From contig NKIY01000008.1 in NCBI GenBank assembly GCA_002256345.1, forward strand, positions 1 through 64,000: DNA of 64,000 nt. Reading direction: 5' to 3'. The position numbers and the translations under genes are program-made. This document shows, in pieces, positions 1 to 7,999 of this stretch. The stretch's first letter is position 1; each line of letters opens with the position of its first letter. The notes below the pieces were generated by a model. The model ran no database searches, was not told the origin of the DNA, and saw only the letters and a list, made by a program, of their open reading frames with translations. The stretch comes from Bradyrhizobiaceae bacterium PARB1. GTDB taxonomy: Bacteria; Pseudomonadota; Alphaproteobacteria; Rhizobiales; Xanthobacteraceae.

Positions 1-973
1 AAAACTGGTTGGCATCGGTGCCGAAGCCCGGACGCAGGATGAAGTCGCGGCCGGCCGCGAGAATGGTCTGGCCTTTCGGGGTCGCGATCATGCCGGCATT
101 GCTGACCTCGCTGCCGATCATCAGCACATAGCCGCCGCCCGAAGTCACCGCGGACGGCGCATGCGTCGCGATCGAGGCGCCGGCCTCGACCACCACCTTG
201 CCGCCCGCCGCGGTGAAGCTCGGCAGATAGGTCGCACCGGCCTGCGTCGCATAGATGCCGTTGTTGCGGAATTGCTGATCGGTGATGCCGGCCGTCGAGG
301 CGACCAGCGCGCCGACATTGACCTGACTGTTGCCGCCGAAGATGATGCCGCTCTGGTTGATCACATAGACCTGGCCGTCGGCCTTGATGTTGCCGAGGAC
401 CTGGCTCGGCCCGGTCGCCGCATCGACGCGGTTCAGCGCCACCCAGTTGCCATTGCCCTGCTGGTCGAAGGTCAACGTGGTGCGCGCGCCAACATTGAAG
501 CTCTGCCAGTTCAGGATCGCCTGCTGGGTGGTCTGGCGGATATTGACCTGGGTCTGGCCACTGCCATCCACATTCTGCGCCGGCGCATTGGCGCCGCTCC
601 AGCCCGCCGGCATGTTCGGCAGCAGGCCGCCGACGCCGAGACCATTGGGCACCGCGACCGGTGCTGTCGCGGAGACCTGCGCAGCGGCGGCAGCCGCGCG
701 CGCCGCAGCCTGTACGGCCTGAATATCCTGCACAGCCCGCGCCGCGCGGGCCAATGAATCCTGTGTCTGCCGTGCCGCCGCAACCGCCTGCTGCGCCGCC
801 TGCGTAGCGGCCTCCGATGCAATGTTTGGCGCAGATACCGCACCGCCGCTGCCACCACCATTCAGCGCACGGGCATGCAGCGATGACATCGACATCAGCA
901 GTGCAGCCAAGCTTGTTCCGGCAAGCAATGTCCCACGCGAAAGACCAAAACGCTGGCGGGCGAGAACGGACAT
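1..973 (-). CDS. Filamentous haemagglutinin-type TpsA exoprotein, N-terminal part (runs off left edge)
   Basis: Reading the minus strand from an ATG at 973 gives 324 residues with no stop before the window edge. Residues 1-36 look like a signal peptide. Residues 52-103 are an Ala/Gln-rich probable helix. From about 110 onward there is a two-partner-secretion (haemagglutination activity) domain, with the typical NQSG (206-209) and NVGALVAST (219-227) motifs. The start is supported by AGGAG about nine bases upstream. TpsA proteins are exported by Sec and moved across the outer membrane by a TpsB/FhaC pore, and they usually act as adhesins or toxins. The partner gene would lie beyond the left edge. 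FecR, a sigma factor and an STN protein lie directly upstream on the same strand, which suggests sigma-controlled expression. The family is clear; the function of the mature protein cannot be told from this part. Confidence 0.88.
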   Translation of the reverse strand, partial: MSVLARQRFGLSRGTLLAGTSLAALLMSMSSLHARALNGGGSGGAVSAPNIASEAATQAAQQAVAAARQTQDSLARAARAVQDIQAVQAAARAAAAAAQVSATAPVAVPNGLGVGGLLPNMPAGWSGANAPAQNVDGSGQTQVNIRQTTQQAILNWQSFNVGARTTLTFDQQGNGNWVALNRVDAATGPSQVLGNIKADGQVYVINQSGIIFGGNSQVNVGALVASTAGITDQQFRNNGIYATQAGATYLPSFTAAGGKVVVEAGASIATHAPSAVTSGGGYVLMIGSEVSNAGMIATPKGQTILAAGRDFILRPGFGTDANQF

Positions 974-1102
974 TTGCAGCTCCTGACACGGAATTGCCAA
1001 CGCATTGAACGCGTTAGCTCGACAAGACACGCGAGCAGCGAAACTCGCTGGCGCAATGCTCAATCGGAGACACGTCGGAGCTCGAAAATCCTCAACGATT
1101 GA

Positions 1103-1137
1103 AGGAAAAAAATTTCAGCGCCTTTGGGATGACGCTG
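1103..1137 (-). terminator. Weak intrinsic terminator candidate after the fecR-like gene
   Basis: On the minus strand a short stem (CAGCG at 1133-1137 with CGCTG at 1116-1120) is followed by a run of T residues at 1105-1115. It sits between the stop of the FecR-like gene and the start of the exoprotein gene. The stem is only five base pairs, so it could attenuate rather than end transcription. I could not identify an ECF promoter in this 206-base gap with confidence. Confidence 0.3.
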
Positions 1138-1179
1138 CATGCGACATCTTTGCAAACCGCCCGGATTTGCATGTGCTCG

Positions 1180-2154
1180 TCATGTCAACAGAACGATGCC
1201 ACCCGGCAGAACACGGCGCCTGGCGCCGAAGGCGCGCTCGATTTGAGCAAGCGCTTCATCGGGGTCATCGATGCGGAAGCGCCCATTGACCGGACTCCGT
1301 CCGAGCGCGGAATTGAGCAACACGATGTGGCCCGGCCGATAGCGGTTCAGTTCTTCGACAACATCGCCGAGCGGCGTCATGTTGCAGATGATATAGCCTT
1401 GCTGCCACGCCGACACCACCGAGGGGTCCACGGCGACGACGGCCTGAAAGCCGCCGTCCGTGTAAGTAACTTGCTGGCCATGCTGCAATATCTTCACCTG
1501 ATTTTGGTAGTCAATCCAAACTTCATTGGTCAGACATGTAACGCACACGGTTGGTTCGGATATCCGGACATCGAAGCGCGCATCGCGTGTTGTGGTGCGT
1601 CCACCTCCGGCGATGACGCTGTAGGACCCGGATTGGAGTGGTGACACCTGGAACGATGCCTCACCGGCAATCAACTCGACCGCACCGCGCTCGCCTGCGG
1701 CTCTTGCGAGCGAGAGACTGGTGCGGGTGTTCATCTGCACGGCAATTCCATCGCCAGCTGCGATCTGGCGCTGCTCGCCGGTGCCCGTTCGAAAATCGGC
1801 CTGCAACTCCGACAGAGACGGCCAGGCGCCGAACGGCGGCTTGACGATCGCCACGCCGGCGGCCGACGCCGCCAATGCGCCACCGATAGCAGCACGGCGT
1901 GTTATCATGCTCTGCTTCCGATGCTGCTTGGCTGCCGCTTCGCTACGCAGACTTTGCCCAGCCTGACCGAAGGCCTGCCAAAGCTGGCTGGCTTCCGAGA
2001 ATGCCGCGGCGTGAGCCGGGCTTTGATCGCACCATCGCTGCAAAGCGGTCGAGTCAGCCTTGCTCAACTCGCCTAACGCCAGCCGCCGCACCCAGTTTTC
2101 GGCCTGACGATCGAGGGACGAGCGCTCCTGATCTGGTTGGTCGCGTTCGATCAT
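1180..2154 (-). CDS. FecR-like anti-sigma factor/sigma regulator
   Basis: This 324-residue protein has the FecR layout. The N-terminal cytoplasmic part (about 1-80) contains the DUF4880-type sequence with WVRRLALGE (21-29) and a WCDQSPAHAAAF-like stretch. One hydrophobic segment near 87-105 is preceded by a twin arginine. A periplasmic FecR beta domain follows (about 115-220), then a C-terminal part resembling an STN-like fold. FecR proteins hold or activate their cognate ECF sigma factor in response to a periplasmic signal. The sigma gene lies 121 bases upstream on the same strand and the exoprotein gene follows. The twin arginine before the membrane segment is unusual but seen in this family. 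Confidence 0.85.
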   Translation of the reverse strand: MIERDQPDQERSSLDRQAENWVRRLALGELSKADSTALQRWCDQSPAHAAAFSEASQLWQAFGQAGQSLRSEAAAKQHRKQSMITRRAAIGGALAASAAGVAIVKPPFGAWPSLSELQADFRTGTGEQRQIAAGDGIAVQMNTRTSLSLARAAGERGAVELIAGEASFQVSPLQSGSYSVIAGGGRTTTRDARFDVRISEPTVCVTCLTNEVWIDYQNQVKILQHGQQVTYTDGGFQAVVAVDPSVVSAWQQGYIICNMTPLGDVVEELNRYRPGHIVLLNSALGRSPVNGRFRIDDPDEALAQIERAFGARRRVLPGGIVLLT

Positions 2155-2275
2155 GGCCGAGAACGGTTCGCCCCCCGATTTGGCCGCACATCACGCCTCA
2201 CGCCGGCGACCGACACCAGACAGACACATCTCGGCGGGCCAACCCGCACAAGTTTTTCACACGATGCCACATCTA

Positions 2276-2800
2276 TCATTCTTTTGTCCGATCTTGCCTG
2301 AAGCGATCGGTGCAGTGTTGTTGCGCGCGCCGCAACTCTTTCTCGACCATACTCACGGAAATGCCAAAGCGCTCGGCAATCTCGATCCTGGACAAACCGT
2401 CCAGGCGAGCGGCCAGCAGAATTTGCTGAGCGCGCAACGGCAATTCGGCCATGATCGCCTTCAAACGTTCGATGTCGGCGCGACTTTCAATCATCCGAAG
2501 AGCGTCCGGCGCATCGTCAGCGACGTGCATCAGACTATCGGTTTCCTTGCTGCTCAGCCGCCAGCCTTCTGACCTGCGCTGGTTGAGCGCAATGTTGAAT
2601 GCCGCGCGCAGCAGATAGGCGCCGGGATTGCGGACTTGATCGACAGCCTCATAGCCATCGAGGCGCAGATAAGTATCCTGCAAAGCATCTTCGGCCCAAT
2701 CGGATGATCCAAGCCGCCGCGCGAGGCGCGCCTTGAGATCGGCGTACCGATCGACAAGATAGACGCGCAGCGGTGTGCTTTCCCGGGACTTACTATCCAT
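2276..2800 (-). CDS. ECF-type RNA polymerase sigma factor, FecI-like
   Basis: The 174-residue protein has sigma region 2 (DWAEDALQDTYLRL, with a YLLRAAFNIALN segment after it) and sigma region 4 (LPLRAQQILLAARLDGLSR and an AERFGISVSMVEK helix-turn-helix). I chose the ATG at 2800 because it overlaps the stop of the upstream STN gene by eight bases (2793-2800), which suggests translational coupling. A longer in-frame reading to 2839 would lie wholly inside the upstream gene. FecI-type factors direct polymerase to one or a few promoters when released by FecR. The obvious target here is the exoprotein gene starting at 973; that is inference. Confidence 0.88.
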   Translation of the reverse strand: MDSKSRESTPLRVYLVDRYADLKARLARRLGSSDWAEDALQDTYLRLDGYEAVDQVRNPGAYLLRAAFNIALNQRRSEGWRLSSKETDSLMHVADDAPDALRMIESRADIERLKAIMAELPLRAQQILLAARLDGLSRIEIAERFGISVSMVEKELRRAQQHCTDRFRQDRTKE

Positions 2801-3551
2801 GCTGCAGACTGCCGGGAAGTTGAGAGCAGCTGACCTCACCGCCGGACGATCGAGGCAGGAGCACCATTGTCACCGGCTGGACCATACCGGCCGGCGGCGC
2901 CTCGCCGATCGATACGCGCCCGGCAAGTTCGGCGATGGCCTCATCCCGCGATTGATCGCCGGTCGTCCCAAGCAACTGGATTCGCGCCAACGCCCCGGTC
3001 GGCCCGATCCAGACCCGCATTGCAGCGCGATAGCTGCCTGGCTCGGTTACAGCGCGGGAACATAGAGCATCGTTGATGCCTTGCTGCACCAAGGCGGCAT
3101 AGCGCCATTCGGCTGCCCCTTGCCGCGCCAACGCGGCGGCAGCAATCGCGCGCGGTGCCATGCGGACAGGCCGTTGCTCTGCAGGCACAACGACAAAGGC
3201 TTTCGATGTGGTGAATTCAGCCTCCAGGCCCGTCCCTTTCAGCAGGGCCGGGAGCGCGTTTCGCGCTTTGAAGACCCCGTTGATCGCGAATGACGTTCGG
3301 CCGGATGCCAGATTTCCATTATAGATGGCGACGGTGCCGGTCGCGGTTGCATAAGCCTCCAATGCCGCCGCCAACGGCTGGGCCGGGATATCGAAGCGGA
3401 TTTCGGTCGCTGACGGATCAATCTGAGCGCCGGCGCGCACAGCGCTCGACAAGAAGAAGGCACAAACCAGACCGAGGGCGGCGATGCTCCTGCAACCGAT
3501 ATTCATCGCAATTGCGCTCGCCGTCGCTCGCCGCACACGCCCGAAATTCAC
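2793..3551 (-). CDS. Secreted STN-domain protein with TonB C-terminal-like domain
   Basis: Residues about 20-43 form a signal peptide ending in AGAQ. Residues 50-125 match the secretin/TonB short N-terminal (STN) domain, with FDIPAQPLAAALEAYA and the FAINGVFKARNALPALLKGTGL pattern. Residues about 145-240 resemble a TonB C-terminal domain (a VWIGPTGALARIQLLGTTG-like strand, then PPAGMVQPVTM and a closing PR). The reading from 3551 uses GTG with AGGCGAAA upstream; an ATG at 3506 is an alternative. STN domains normally pass a signal from an outer-membrane TonB receptor to FecR. Here there is no receptor, so the domain may sense something else or couple to the exoprotein transporter. The gene is the first of the cassette and overlaps the sigma gene. 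Confidence 0.78.
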   Translation of the reverse strand: MNFGRVRRATASAIAMNIGCRSIAALGLVCAFFLSSAVRAGAQIDPSATEIRFDIPAQPLAAALEAYATATGTVAIYNGNLASGRTSFAINGVFKARNALPALLKGTGLEAEFTTSKAFVVVPAEQRPVRMAPRAIAAAALARQGAAEWRYAALVQQGINDALCSRAVTEPGSYRAAMRVWIGPTGALARIQLLGTTGDQSRDEAIAELAGRVSIGEAPPAGMVQPVTMVLLPRSSGGEVSCSQLPGSLQHG

Positions 3552-4076
3552 GAATTTCGCCTAGGGATATGCCGAGGCCATTCGTATCGTCATCAGAACT
3601 TGGATAGAGATTTTCGGATGCACCCTATTCGAAACCCGATGAAAGATTTGTGACGGCAATCCTTTTCATCGCATGATCGTCTCACGGATCGACCACTCGT
3701 CACCGCGCTGATCAACGGACTGCGCCTGTATGGCCGGCAGACCGAGCCCATCCCTTGAGCGCAGGCCGTTGCTTTGGAGCAAGCAGAGATCTTCCCGAGC
3801 TTGAAGAAGAAGTCGTCGAACAGGCCGATGATCGACGCGACAAGGGAATTTTCAACAGACCGCTATCAAGTCATACGCTGAAGACTGGCGTCTCTTGCCT
3901 GAAACGGAGCAAATTAAAAGCAATTTCGGCCGCGGATAGATCACGACCTTGTCCTGATCGGCGTGCCATCCTCGAGACCGAGAATACACTCGACGGGTAT
4001 GGCAACGCCGCCCGCCGAATTCAGGCAGCGTCGATCATCGACCACACATCCAGACCCGTTCGCTGAGCGAACCGTT
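3552..4076. other. Intergenic stretch, no gene supported
   Basis: These 525 bases lie between the divergently starting STN gene and the end of a small minus-strand gene. Short open frames exist (for example 3755-4066 plus) but none has recognisable composition, a ribosome site or a family pattern. A short plus-strand frame ending near 3758 could be a gene remnant; I cannot name it. No tRNA or repeat was seen. It should contain the promoter for the STN-sigma-FecR cassette near 3552-3650. Confidence 0.5.
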
Positions 4077-4421
4077 TCATGACGGATCTACGGTGCCATC
4101 ACCAAGACCGTCGCTGATGCACTTGTCTTTATTCTCTTTATTCCGGTGCCGGGCTTCCTGAACTCTGATGTTGTGCATCAGCGCCGTCAATCGTCGGCCG
4201 GTGATCGGCTGACCATCGCCCTGTGTTACACCTTGCGCTGCGAGACCCGCCGCAATTTCGGTCCATGTGGCACCATCTTCACGATGCATGCGCTCCAGCT
4301 CTTGACGATTCCGCCGAATAATTTCGGTCGCACCTGATTTGATTTTTCCGATCGGCGATTCCTGCCGCTCGGCCTTCAGCGATTTAACGTAATCGCGCAA
4401 ACGTTCCAGATCGATACTCAT
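4077..4421 (-). CDS. Small hypothetical protein, possible DNA-binding type
   Basis: I do not recognise the family with certainty. The 114-residue product is charged and largely helical. The central part (about 38-90) reads like a compact helix-turn-helix: a helix with RRNRQELERMHRE, then ATWTEIAAGLAAQGV, a turn containing GQPITGRRL and a second helix. This arrangement resembles small proteins seen near plasmid or integrative-element genes in rhizobia, an impression from memory only. The C-terminus is polar. There is no strong ribosome site before the ATG at 4421. It stands alone in a gene-poor stretch, with no operon partner. Confidence 0.5.
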   Translation of the reverse strand: MSIDLERLRDYVKSLKAERQESPIGKIKSGATEIIRRNRQELERMHREDGATWTEIAAGLAAQGVTQGDGQPITGRRLTALMHNIRVQEARHRNKENKDKCISDGLGDGTVDPS

Positions 4422-4948
4422 GGGCTTGGGGCAATAGTGTTGGTTTATTAAGACGTCACTTCACCGTTCGATGAATAGGTCCTGCCAATCCGTTATCGCG
4501 ATTCAGCGTATTCGATTCAACATTGCAGACCGCAATGCGATTCGGCAGGTTTTCGAAGGATACCAGTTACAGCGCGCGACTTTTAAAGACTGAAATCGAT
4601 TGCATTATTAGCAAATTAGATTTGATTGAGATGAACTGCGTTGATCGTACTGGCTCCGCTATCAATGCAACATTGACGCATAGTCGCAGCGCATCACGAC
4701 CACTGATAACCACACGCGTACCACACAATCATCAGGCACAGCCTCATTCGCTAAATTGCGTCGAACGCGGCACTGCCAACGCAATGTTCTTTTCGATCAC
4801 GTTGACATTGTGACCGTTCCGTCCTCCCGGAAGTCAGCGAGCAAGACTTTCGCCCGGCCGGCCTCGACTGTTTCACGCAAGCTTCGCTTGTTACGCCGGT
4901 GCTACAGATCGCAATCCGTCTCTCGCAGCCAACACAAGAATCCACATC
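4422..4948. other. AT-rich intergenic stretch, no gene supported
   Basis: These 527 bases separate two divergent small genes. The part from about 4430 to 4700 is clearly richer in A and T than the rest of the window. Only short frames are present (for example 4523-4813 plus and 4751-4945 minus), without family patterns. It must hold promoters for both flanking genes, but I could not identify them confidently. No RNA gene or clear repeat was seen. Confidence 0.45.
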
Positions 4949-5782
4949 ATGATGTCTCCAACGACATCCGATTCTCGATCAAAGACTGTGGACAAGAAAG
5001 ACGTCACGCAGGCGCGAAGTGGACGCACCACGCCGGCGGATCGCCCACACATTGCGGCTGCAGCTGCGATCGACGAATTGCTCGCGAGCGAAGCACGCGC
5101 GAATCTTCGACGGACGCGAGACGCCCAGCGTGAAGAACCTCCCAAAGCAAGGGTGCGAGTCAGTGTGCCACCAGCGCGCATTGTCGCAAAACCGCTGCAA
5201 TCGGCTGCGTGGAAAGCACCGTTCTTCTCACTGGCGCTGGTTGTCGGTCTGTCGACGTTGATATCGGCGGGCGGCATTGCTTATCTGTTTCTTCGACCGC
5301 AGTTGACGCGCCATGTTTCCGAGACGGAGCTTCGCAATATTCGAGAATCCGTCGCTCAGCTGCGCCGACAGGTTGCAGAACTATCCTCGAGCACAGCCAT
5401 TACTAGCTCGGTGAATTCAGCTCAGCCAATGATCGAACGGGTAGCCTCACGAAACGTCGAGCGCGAGCCAGTCGGGCAACGCACGAGGACCACACGCACG
5501 TTCGACGACAATTATGAAGTGGCAACAGCAGTACAGGCGCCCGAATTTACTGGCTCCGTGCAGGCGCCAGCCGCGTCAGTTGCGGGCACGACCCAGACGG
5601 CGATCGAAGGCTGGCATATTCGACGTGTATATGACGGCTCGGCGGTGCTTGAAGGAAAGCCGGGAGTCATCGAAGTCTCGCCAGGACAAGATATTCCGAC
5701 ACTCGGCCGAATTCTGAAAATCAGCAATGACGGTGGCCGTTGGCAGGTCATAACCAGCAAGGGTATCGTTTTCGGCCGATGA
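4949..5782 (+). CDS. Single-pass membrane protein with PilP-like C-terminal domain, function unknown
   Basis: The 277-residue product has a basic, polar cytoplasmic N-terminus (1-88), one membrane helix (about 90-115) and a probable short coiled coil (123-147, LRNIRESVAQLRRQVAEL). A Ser/Thr/Ala-rich spacer follows, then a C-terminal beta-rich domain (about 217-277) with the pattern GWHIRRVYDGSAVLEG...GVIEVSPGQDIPTLGRIL...WQVITSKGIV. That last pattern resembles the PilP type of periplasmic domain that sits against secretin or pilus assembly complexes. The fit is from pattern memory. Two consecutive ATG codons occur at 4949 and 4952. No pilus genes are next to it, so the job is open. Confidence 0.6.
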   Translation: MMSPTTSDSRSKTVDKKDVTQARSGRTTPADRPHIAAAAAIDELLASEARANLRRTRDAQREEPPKARVRVSVPPARIVAKPLQSAAWKAPFFSLALVVGLSTLISAGGIAYLFLRPQLTRHVSETELRNIRESVAQLRRQVAELSSSTAITSSVNSAQPMIERVASRNVEREPVGQRTRTTRTFDDNYEVATAVQAPEFTGSVQAPAASVAGTTQTAIEGWHIRRVYDGSAVLEGKPGVIEVSPGQDIPTLGRILKISNDGGRWQVITSKGIVFGR

Positions 5783-6648
5783 GCCGCATGCTTGGCAGTA
5801 AATGAACGACCAGCAACACGCAGGCAGAAGGCTAGCGATGCACAGGACCGAGAGCAAACTTCACGTCGATCGCCGCGGCGTCAGGACCGCCAAAAACACC
5901 ATTGAAATAAGTGGGTGCGGCATACTCGCCGCCATCGATACCGATCGAACACCGCGCGATTGCGTGCGCGAACTGCTTGGCACTTGATCCGAGATGCTTG
6001 CGCGACGTCATATCACGCAGCCTCGAACGCATGCCTCACCGGGTGAGTGCATGAAGTGCGTGATTTCGTTCGTTAGTATGACAACGAAACGGCTTTCCAC
6101 TGGGCATTTCCAGAATGCGCAACCGCGCATCATATCGCCGCATGTGTTCGACGCGAATTATCCACTTATTCGTTCGGGGGGAGCGCATGGACGGCGTTGA
6201 CGACTCTTTGCAAATCTTCGCCGTTCGATTACTTGATGATGAGGTACCATCTTGACGTAACGAGTAAGGTGATTCCTGCACTGTTCGGACCCGAGAGGTC
6301 GGTGCCTGCACAAAGCCTATTCTGCTTGGCAGCAACGATTTCTCTTCCGATCCTGGTGAATGCTGACGAGGTGGGAGCGTGAGACGTGATCTCATGCACC
6401 GAATGAGAGGGAGCTCTCAGACTTATCGATCGAGCGTGCAATCAAGAGTAGGCAGCCGACCGCATCATTTGTTTCAGGCCCCGGTAAAAAGCGACCCGGA
6501 CTTCGAAGCAATGTTGGCTAGTCTTCGACAACATTCTCCTCGGTCTTCTCCTAGTAACTGTTGTGTTGCGTCTCCAAGACAAAAAATGGGGCGAGTACGC
6601 CGAGTTCGACCCCATGACGATATTCAGGCGAACACGCAGGGGATTAAA
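5783..6648. other. Long non-coding stretch upstream of ftcR
   Basis: These 866 bases contain only short frames without family patterns. An open frame runs into ftcR from 6379, but its first 90 codons have no similarity to the FtcR N-terminus, so I treat it as leader. The stretch should contain the ftcR promoter and possibly a long 5' leader. A TTATCCACT near-match to a DnaA box occurs around 6159 and is probably chance. No tRNA, hairpin terminator or repeat was identified. Confidence 0.45.
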
Positions 6649-7362
6649 ATGTTTGTTGTGATCGATGACCGAGAGGGCGTCACACAAGGCTATGCGGCCG
6701 GATTTGACCGTGAAGGCGTCGTTTCGATTGGCTTCACGTCGACCGACTTCCGCGACTGGCTCGAAGGCGCCGTTGGCAATGACCTGACTGCGATACGGGC
6801 CTTTCTGCTCGGAGATTGCCCGGACCGTACGAGCATCCCATCGAGCATTCGCAACAGATCGCGCGCACCGATCATTGCGCTCAACGGCCTGAAGCACCTC
6901 AAGCAGACCATCGAGCTGTTCGAAGCTGGCGTCGACGACGTCGTTCACGCTCCGGTCCACGTCAAGGAGATCATGGCGCGGACCGCCGTAATCCGCCGCC
7001 GCACTCTCGATCAGAACGAACCCGCACAGACCAGCATCATTCGCGTCTTCCTCGACGGACGCGACCCCGAAATCGCCGGGCGAACACTGGCACTGCCCCG
7101 CCGTGAGTTGCGGATTCTTGAACATTTGGTCGGGCATCAGGGCAAGTGGTTGACCAAGACGCAGCTCTTCAACGCCGTCTATGGACTGTTCGATGCGAGC
7201 TTCGATGAAAATGTGATCGAGAGCCACGTGAGCAAATTGCGCAAGAAGCTCCGCGATCATCTCGGCTTCGATCCAATCGAATCGAAACGCTATATGGGCT
7301 ACCGCCTCGACGACATGAAGTCTCGCACCATCGGCGAGATGCCGGTTTCGAAGGCTAACTGA
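6649..7362 (+). CDS. ftcR: Flagellar transcriptional regulator FtcR (orphan OmpR-type response regulator)
   Basis: From the ATG at 6649 the 237-residue product matches the rhizobial/Brucella FtcR pattern. It begins with a receiver-like domain (FVVIDDREGVTQGYAAGF, later APIIALN and GVDDVVHAPVHVKEIMARTAVIRRR). It ends with an OmpR-type winged helix, shown by LPRRELRILEHL, KTQLFNAVYG and ENVIESHVSKLRKKLR. AGGGG lies about eight bases before the start. FtcR activates flagellar genes in Brucella and Sinorhizobium, and here it sits at the end of the flagellar locus, on the opposite strand. No partner histidine kinase is present. The longer frame from 6379 adds 90 residues unlike the family, so I chose the internal start. 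Confidence 0.9.
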   Translation: MFVVIDDREGVTQGYAAGFDREGVVSIGFTSTDFRDWLEGAVGNDLTAIRAFLLGDCPDRTSIPSSIRNRSRAPIIALNGLKHLKQTIELFEAGVDDVVHAPVHVKEIMARTAVIRRRTLDQNEPAQTSIIRVFLDGRDPEIAGRTLALPRRELRILEHLVGHQGKWLTKTQLFNAVYGLFDASFDENVIESHVSKLRKKLRDHLGFDPIESKRYMGYRLDDMKSRTIGEMPVSKAN

Positions 7363-7403
7363 GGCTCACGCCTCTCGCGCAGGAGGACGCCGACGATCGG
7401 CGT
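7361..7403. terminator. Hairpins between convergent ftcR and flagellar array
   Basis: Two short inverted repeats lie just after ftcR: GAGG/CCTC overlapping the stop region and a better one, ACGCCGA/TCGGCGT, at 7387-7403 with a three-base loop. Neither has a T run. They may help separate the convergent ftcR transcript from the minus-strand flagellar array ending at 7547. Confidence 0.3.
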
Positions 7404-7546
7404 TGGCGTCCATCGCCCCCTCTCAAGCTCCCAGATCTGATGGGGAGACATTAGCGCGAAGAACGGTACCATACGACGACCACCTTCGGCCGCCAGGCAC
7501 CACAAGACCATTCAACAATTGCCTTCTTTGGCCTCCTGTTGATGCC

Positions 7547-7999
7547 TCACCGGCGCAACTGGTCCTTCGAGACATAATTGAAATCCTGCACCAGAACTTC
7601 CTGCAGCGCATCTACTTGCAGTCGCTTGTTGACCTGCATCCGTATGGCTTGTGCGAATTGCGCAAGGTCGTAACGCGCAAGATTCTTGAAATCGAGCTTC
7701 TGATCGCCGTAGAGCGTGCGGAATGCCTCATCCACCACAAACGGCTCCGGCGGCACCGGAAGCTGGCGCAACACTTTTGCATCGGCCGTAAAGACGAGCT
7801 GGGTAATCACATATCCCTGCACGTTGCCTTCCGCGATCATCGGCACATTGATCGCCTTGACCTTTTCATAGACAAGACCTTCCGGCTGTTCCTGCTTGCC
7901 TGGCAACGCAGCCGCGGTCTCCTTCCAGTAGGAAATGCCAAGACTCGTTCCGACCGTCACGAGACAGGCCCAGACACCTGTCAGCAAAAGCTTCATCAT
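7547..7999 (-). CDS. Conserved flagellar-locus membrane protein, FliL-like topology
   Basis: This 150-residue protein begins with a signal-anchor helix (about 4-24). The rest is probably periplasmic and contains VPMIAEGNVQGYVITQLVFTAD, a LPVPPEPFVVDEAFRTLYGD motif and a C-terminal VLVQDFNYVSKDQ. The overall plan (anchor helix, then a small beta/alpha domain) is like FliL and other basal-body-associated proteins. A similar protein is, from memory, encoded in other rhizobial flagellar loci. It is the last gene of the array and overlaps the gene upstream by four bases (ATGA at 7996-7999). No function is established to my knowledge. Confidence 0.65.
   Translation of the reverse strand: MMKLLLTGVWACLVTVGTSLGISYWKETAAALPGKQEQPEGLVYEKVKAINVPMIAEGNVQGYVITQLVFTADAKVLRQLPVPPEPFVVDEAFRTLYGDQKLDFKNLARYDLAQFAQAIRMQVNKRLQVDALQEVLVQDFNYVSKDQLRR

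Noticed and set aside
161-757. Plus-strand open frame of 198 codons
   Set aside because: It lies opposite the FHA-type gene, whose protein has a signal peptide and a clear TPS domain; the plus frame is Arg/Ala/Asp-rich as expected of a shadow.
1099-1644. Plus-strand open frame opposite the FecR-like gene
   Set aside because: No family pattern; the minus strand encodes a recognisable FecR protein.
3755-4066. Plus-strand open frame in the gap
   Set aside because: No ribosome site, no family pattern and low-quality composition.
6379-6648. N-terminal extension of ftcR
   Set aside because: The added 90 residues do not resemble FtcR proteins, and the internal ATG has a good ribosome site and the family start.
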